NCBI GenBank assembly: GCA_945950065.1
Contig: CAMFGQ010000063.1
Span: 1-7,943 of the forward strand
DNA length: 7,943 nt
Direction: 5' to 3'
DNA from: an uncultured Clostridia bacterium
Lineage (GTDB): Bacteria > Bacillota > Clostridia > Peptostreptococcales > Acidaminobacteraceae
In this document: piece by piece, positions 6,866-7,943 of the stretch
Layout: each line of letters starts with the position of its first letter
How positions within the stretch are numbered: the first letter of the stretch is position 1
Notes under the pieces: generated by a model
Databases searched by the model: none
What the model saw: only the letters and a program-made list of their open reading frames with translations
Told to the model about the DNA's origin: nothing
Program-made: the position numbers and the translations under genes

Positions 6866-7006
6866 GTCCAGAGGATCTCACCATATTTTGAACCGCACAG
6901 CATTTTGAGGGAGCTCACGTCGAAGAGGAATACGATTTCGATCTAAGACCTCCGCAGGGCACCCACCTGAATTTTCAGGGTTTCAAAATCGCGAGACCAC
7001 CTCTGG
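6866..7006 (+). ncRNA. Structured RNA of about 140 nt, 6S-RNA-like (possible ssrS) or cobB leader
   Basis: The ends pair perfectly: CCAGAGG (6868-6874) with CCTCTGG (7000-7006). Inside, TCTC (6876-6879) pairs with GAGA (6993-6996) and ATTTTGAA (6885-6892) with TTCAAAAT (6982-6989), followed by CC with GG. A wide unpaired centre follows, with a small hairpin CCTGA/TCAGG (6966-6979) on its 3' side. A distal arm holds GAGG/CCTC (6907-6910, 6949-6952) and TCGAA/TTCGA (6920-6924, 6937-6941). A closing stem, an open bubble with a 3'-side hairpin and a distal stem match 6S RNA, which mimics an open promoter and binds the housekeeping RNA polymerase. The hairpin region (CACCTGAA, then TCAGGGTT) resembles the same place in E. 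coli 6S RNA. It is shorter than the usual 180-200 nt, and no T-tract terminator follows, so it could instead be a 5' leader of cobB. No riboswitch class I know fits. Confidence 0.5.
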
Positions 7007-7034
7007 ATTTATAGTACAAGAAAGGAGTCTTCAC

Positions 7035-7748
7035 GTGAAAGAATTTTTACATGACCTACTCAGTTCCCACTATGTCCTAGCCTTTACAGGTGCAGGGATG
7101 GACACAGAAAGCAACTTACCAGACTTTCGCGGCCCAGAGGGACTCTGGAGAAACCACGATCCCCGAACTCTAGCCAGCGTAGATGCCCTACATAGTAACT
7201 ATCCCCTCTTTCACGAATTCTATTCCCACCGTATCCATGCACTGGATGGTGTCGAACCTCATGAGGGCCATTATTTCCTTTCTCAATTAGAACAAGCAGG
7301 CCTTCTAAAAGGCATCATTACACAAAACATCTCTGGTCTTCATGAACGTGCTGGAAGTAAACGTGTCATTGAACTTCATGGTTCCATGGCCCATTTTCAT
7401 TGCAACAGCTGCCAACAACAGGCTTCCAAGGAAGACTTCCTTGCTCAAAAGTCTTGCAGCTGTGGTGGACCTCTTCGCCCTTCCCTTACCTTGTTTGGCG
7501 AAGCCCTACCTCAGGTAGCATTCCAAGAAGCCATCACTGAACTGGAAAAGGCAGATTTCCTATTGATATTAGGTTCTAGTTTAGAAGTTTATCCCGCTGC
7601 CCAGCTTCCCTTTATGTTCCCCATGACACGGTGCTTTGTAAATCTCGAACCCGTTTCTCAACAGTCCATGATGAGTTATGTCTATGAAATGAAAATAGGA
7701 GAATTCCTCAAGAAAGTAAAAGAAGCAATCTATGAAACTAACTATTGA
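7035..7748 (+). CDS. cobB: Sir2-family NAD-dependent protein deacylase (sirtuin)
   Basis: Sirtuins remove acyl groups from lysines while consuming NAD+, giving nicotinamide and O-acyl-ADP-ribose. The 237 residues are normal for a bacterial sirtuin. The Rossmann NAD-binding motif GAGMDTESNLPDFRG spans 19-33, catalytic H115 lies in ELHGS, the structural zinc cysteines are C123, C126, C141 and C143, LRPSLTLFGEALP follows, and GSSLEVYPAAQLP (180-192) closes the fold. FYSHR (62-66) gives Y63-x-x-R66, the pair that in E. coli CobB and human SIRT5 binds succinyl or malonyl lysine. Unusually, TQNISGLH has S100 where nearly all active sirtuins have Asp (TQNID), and the last zinc pair is C-x-C. The start is GTG with AAAGGAG 7 bp upstream. 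It follows the structured RNA with no terminator between and overlaps the ferredoxin by 17 bp. Confidence 0.93.
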   Translation: MKEFLHDLLSSHYVLAFTGAGMDTESNLPDFRGPEGLWRNHDPRTLASVDALHSNYPLFHEFYSHRIHALDGVEPHEGHYFLSQLEQAGLLKGIITQNISGLHERAGSKRVIELHGSMAHFHCNSCQQQASKEDFLAQKSCSCGGPLRPSLTLFGEALPQVAFQEAITELEKADFLLILGSSLEVYPAAQLPFMFPMTRCFVNLEPVSQQSMMSYVYEMKIGEFLKKVKEAIYETNY

Positions 7749-7911
7749 TCCCCAAGTCTGCATCAACTGTAAGGAGTGCATTGCAATTTGCCCCATGGAT
7801 GCCATTAAAGATGTCTTCGGATATGCAGAGATTGATGAAGATCGCTGCGTCAGATGTAGGATGTGTTTAACCGTTTGTCCAGTTGATGCCATTAAAGTTG
7901 GACTTCATTAA
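7732..7911 (+). CDS. Ferredoxin, 2[4Fe-4S] clostridial type
   Basis: This small electron carrier of 59 residues begins MKLTIDPQVCINCKECIAIC and has two CxxCxxCxxxCP cluster motifs: C10, C13, C16, C20 and C39, C42, C45, C49, each followed by Pro and a DAIK repeat, so the protein is a clear internal duplication. Such ferredoxins shuttle low-potential electrons in the anaerobic cytosol between pyruvate or 2-oxoacid oxidoreductases, hydrogenases and NAD(P)-linked enzymes; the partner here is not shown. The ATG lies 17 bp inside the end of the sirtuin gene in another frame, with only a weak purine-rich site upstream (AAAAGAAG), so translation is probably coupled to the sirtuin. A strong terminator follows 2 bp after the stop. 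The family is certain; a functional link with the sirtuin is only suggested by the overlap. Confidence 0.95.
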   Translation: MKLTIDPQVCINCKECIAICPMDAIKDVFGYAEIDEDRCVRCRMCLTVCPVDAIKVGLH

Positions 7912-7913
7912 CG

Positions 7914-7942
7914 AGGTAGCTCTCAATCGGAGCTACCTTTTT
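7914..7942 (+). terminator. Intrinsic terminator of the cobB-ferredoxin unit
   Basis: AGGTAGCTC (7914-7922) and GAGCTACCT (7930-7938) form a perfect 9-bp stem with a 7-nt loop, followed by a T run to 7942. It begins 2 bp after the ferredoxin stop. Confidence 0.93.
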
Positions 7943-7943
7943 A

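Noticed and set aside
6866..7006. Known riboswitch classes (TPP, FMN, SAM, glycine, c-di-GMP, THF, purine) or SRP RNA for the leader RNA
   Set aside because: None of their conserved core sequences, nor the SRP GGAAGGAAGCA-type motif, could be found by eye.
7581..7892. Minus-strand frame of 103 codons opposite the sirtuin end and ferredoxin
   Set aside because: It runs antisense to the two ferredoxin cluster repeats; its own repeat-like look (HLLHLTQ, HSLQLMQ) is the reverse image of the duplicated CxxCxxC motifs.

Overview
The window looks like a chromosomal segment of a low- to mid-GC Gram-positive anaerobe, probably an amino-acid-fermenting member of the Clostridia. The reasons are a tRNA-sensing T-box leader on asnS, strong AGGAGG-type ribosome binding sites with several GTG starts, a short DtxR-type regulator, a clostridial 2[4Fe-4S] ferredoxin, and the long (about 656-residue) form of urocanase. 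The species cannot be named from the sequence.

Left block, minus strand (6151 down to 1). A sigma-A-type promoter and a T-box leader with Asn (AAC) specifier codons precede asnS. After 17 bp with no visible terminator comes an SDR-type L-threonine 3-dehydrogenase (tdh). It is followed with 9-bp, 4-bp-overlap and 2-bp junctions by hutU, ftcD and hutI; hutI runs off the left edge. HutU, HutI and FtcD take urocanate to imidazolonepropionate, formiminoglutamate, and then glutamate plus 5-formimino-tetrahydrofolate. Tdh oxidises threonine to 2-amino-3-ketobutyrate, the precursor of glycine. This is therefore a Thr/His catabolic set feeding glycine and one-carbon units. Histidase, cyclodeaminase and the CoA ligase that normally follows Tdh are not in the window. 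The gene spacing suggests that the Asn T-box may also govern the catabolic genes, which is the most notable regulatory idea here.

Middle, minus strand (6296-6776). A monocistronic DtxR/MntR-family metal regulator has its own extended -10 promoter, an imperfect palindrome over its -35 that may be an autoregulatory operator, and a clear intrinsic terminator.

Right block, plus strand (6831-7942). An extended -10 promoter drives a roughly 140-nt RNA that folds as a long closed stem with an open centre. It resembles 6S RNA, although a cis-acting leader cannot be excluded. With no terminator in between, a Sir2-family deacylase follows; it has a Y-x-x-R acyl-selectivity motif but Ser instead of the usual Asp in the TQNID motif. 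It overlaps by 17 bp a 59-residue 2[4Fe-4S] ferredoxin, and the unit ends in a strong intrinsic terminator. No mobile elements, CRISPR arrays, tRNA or rRNA genes were seen.
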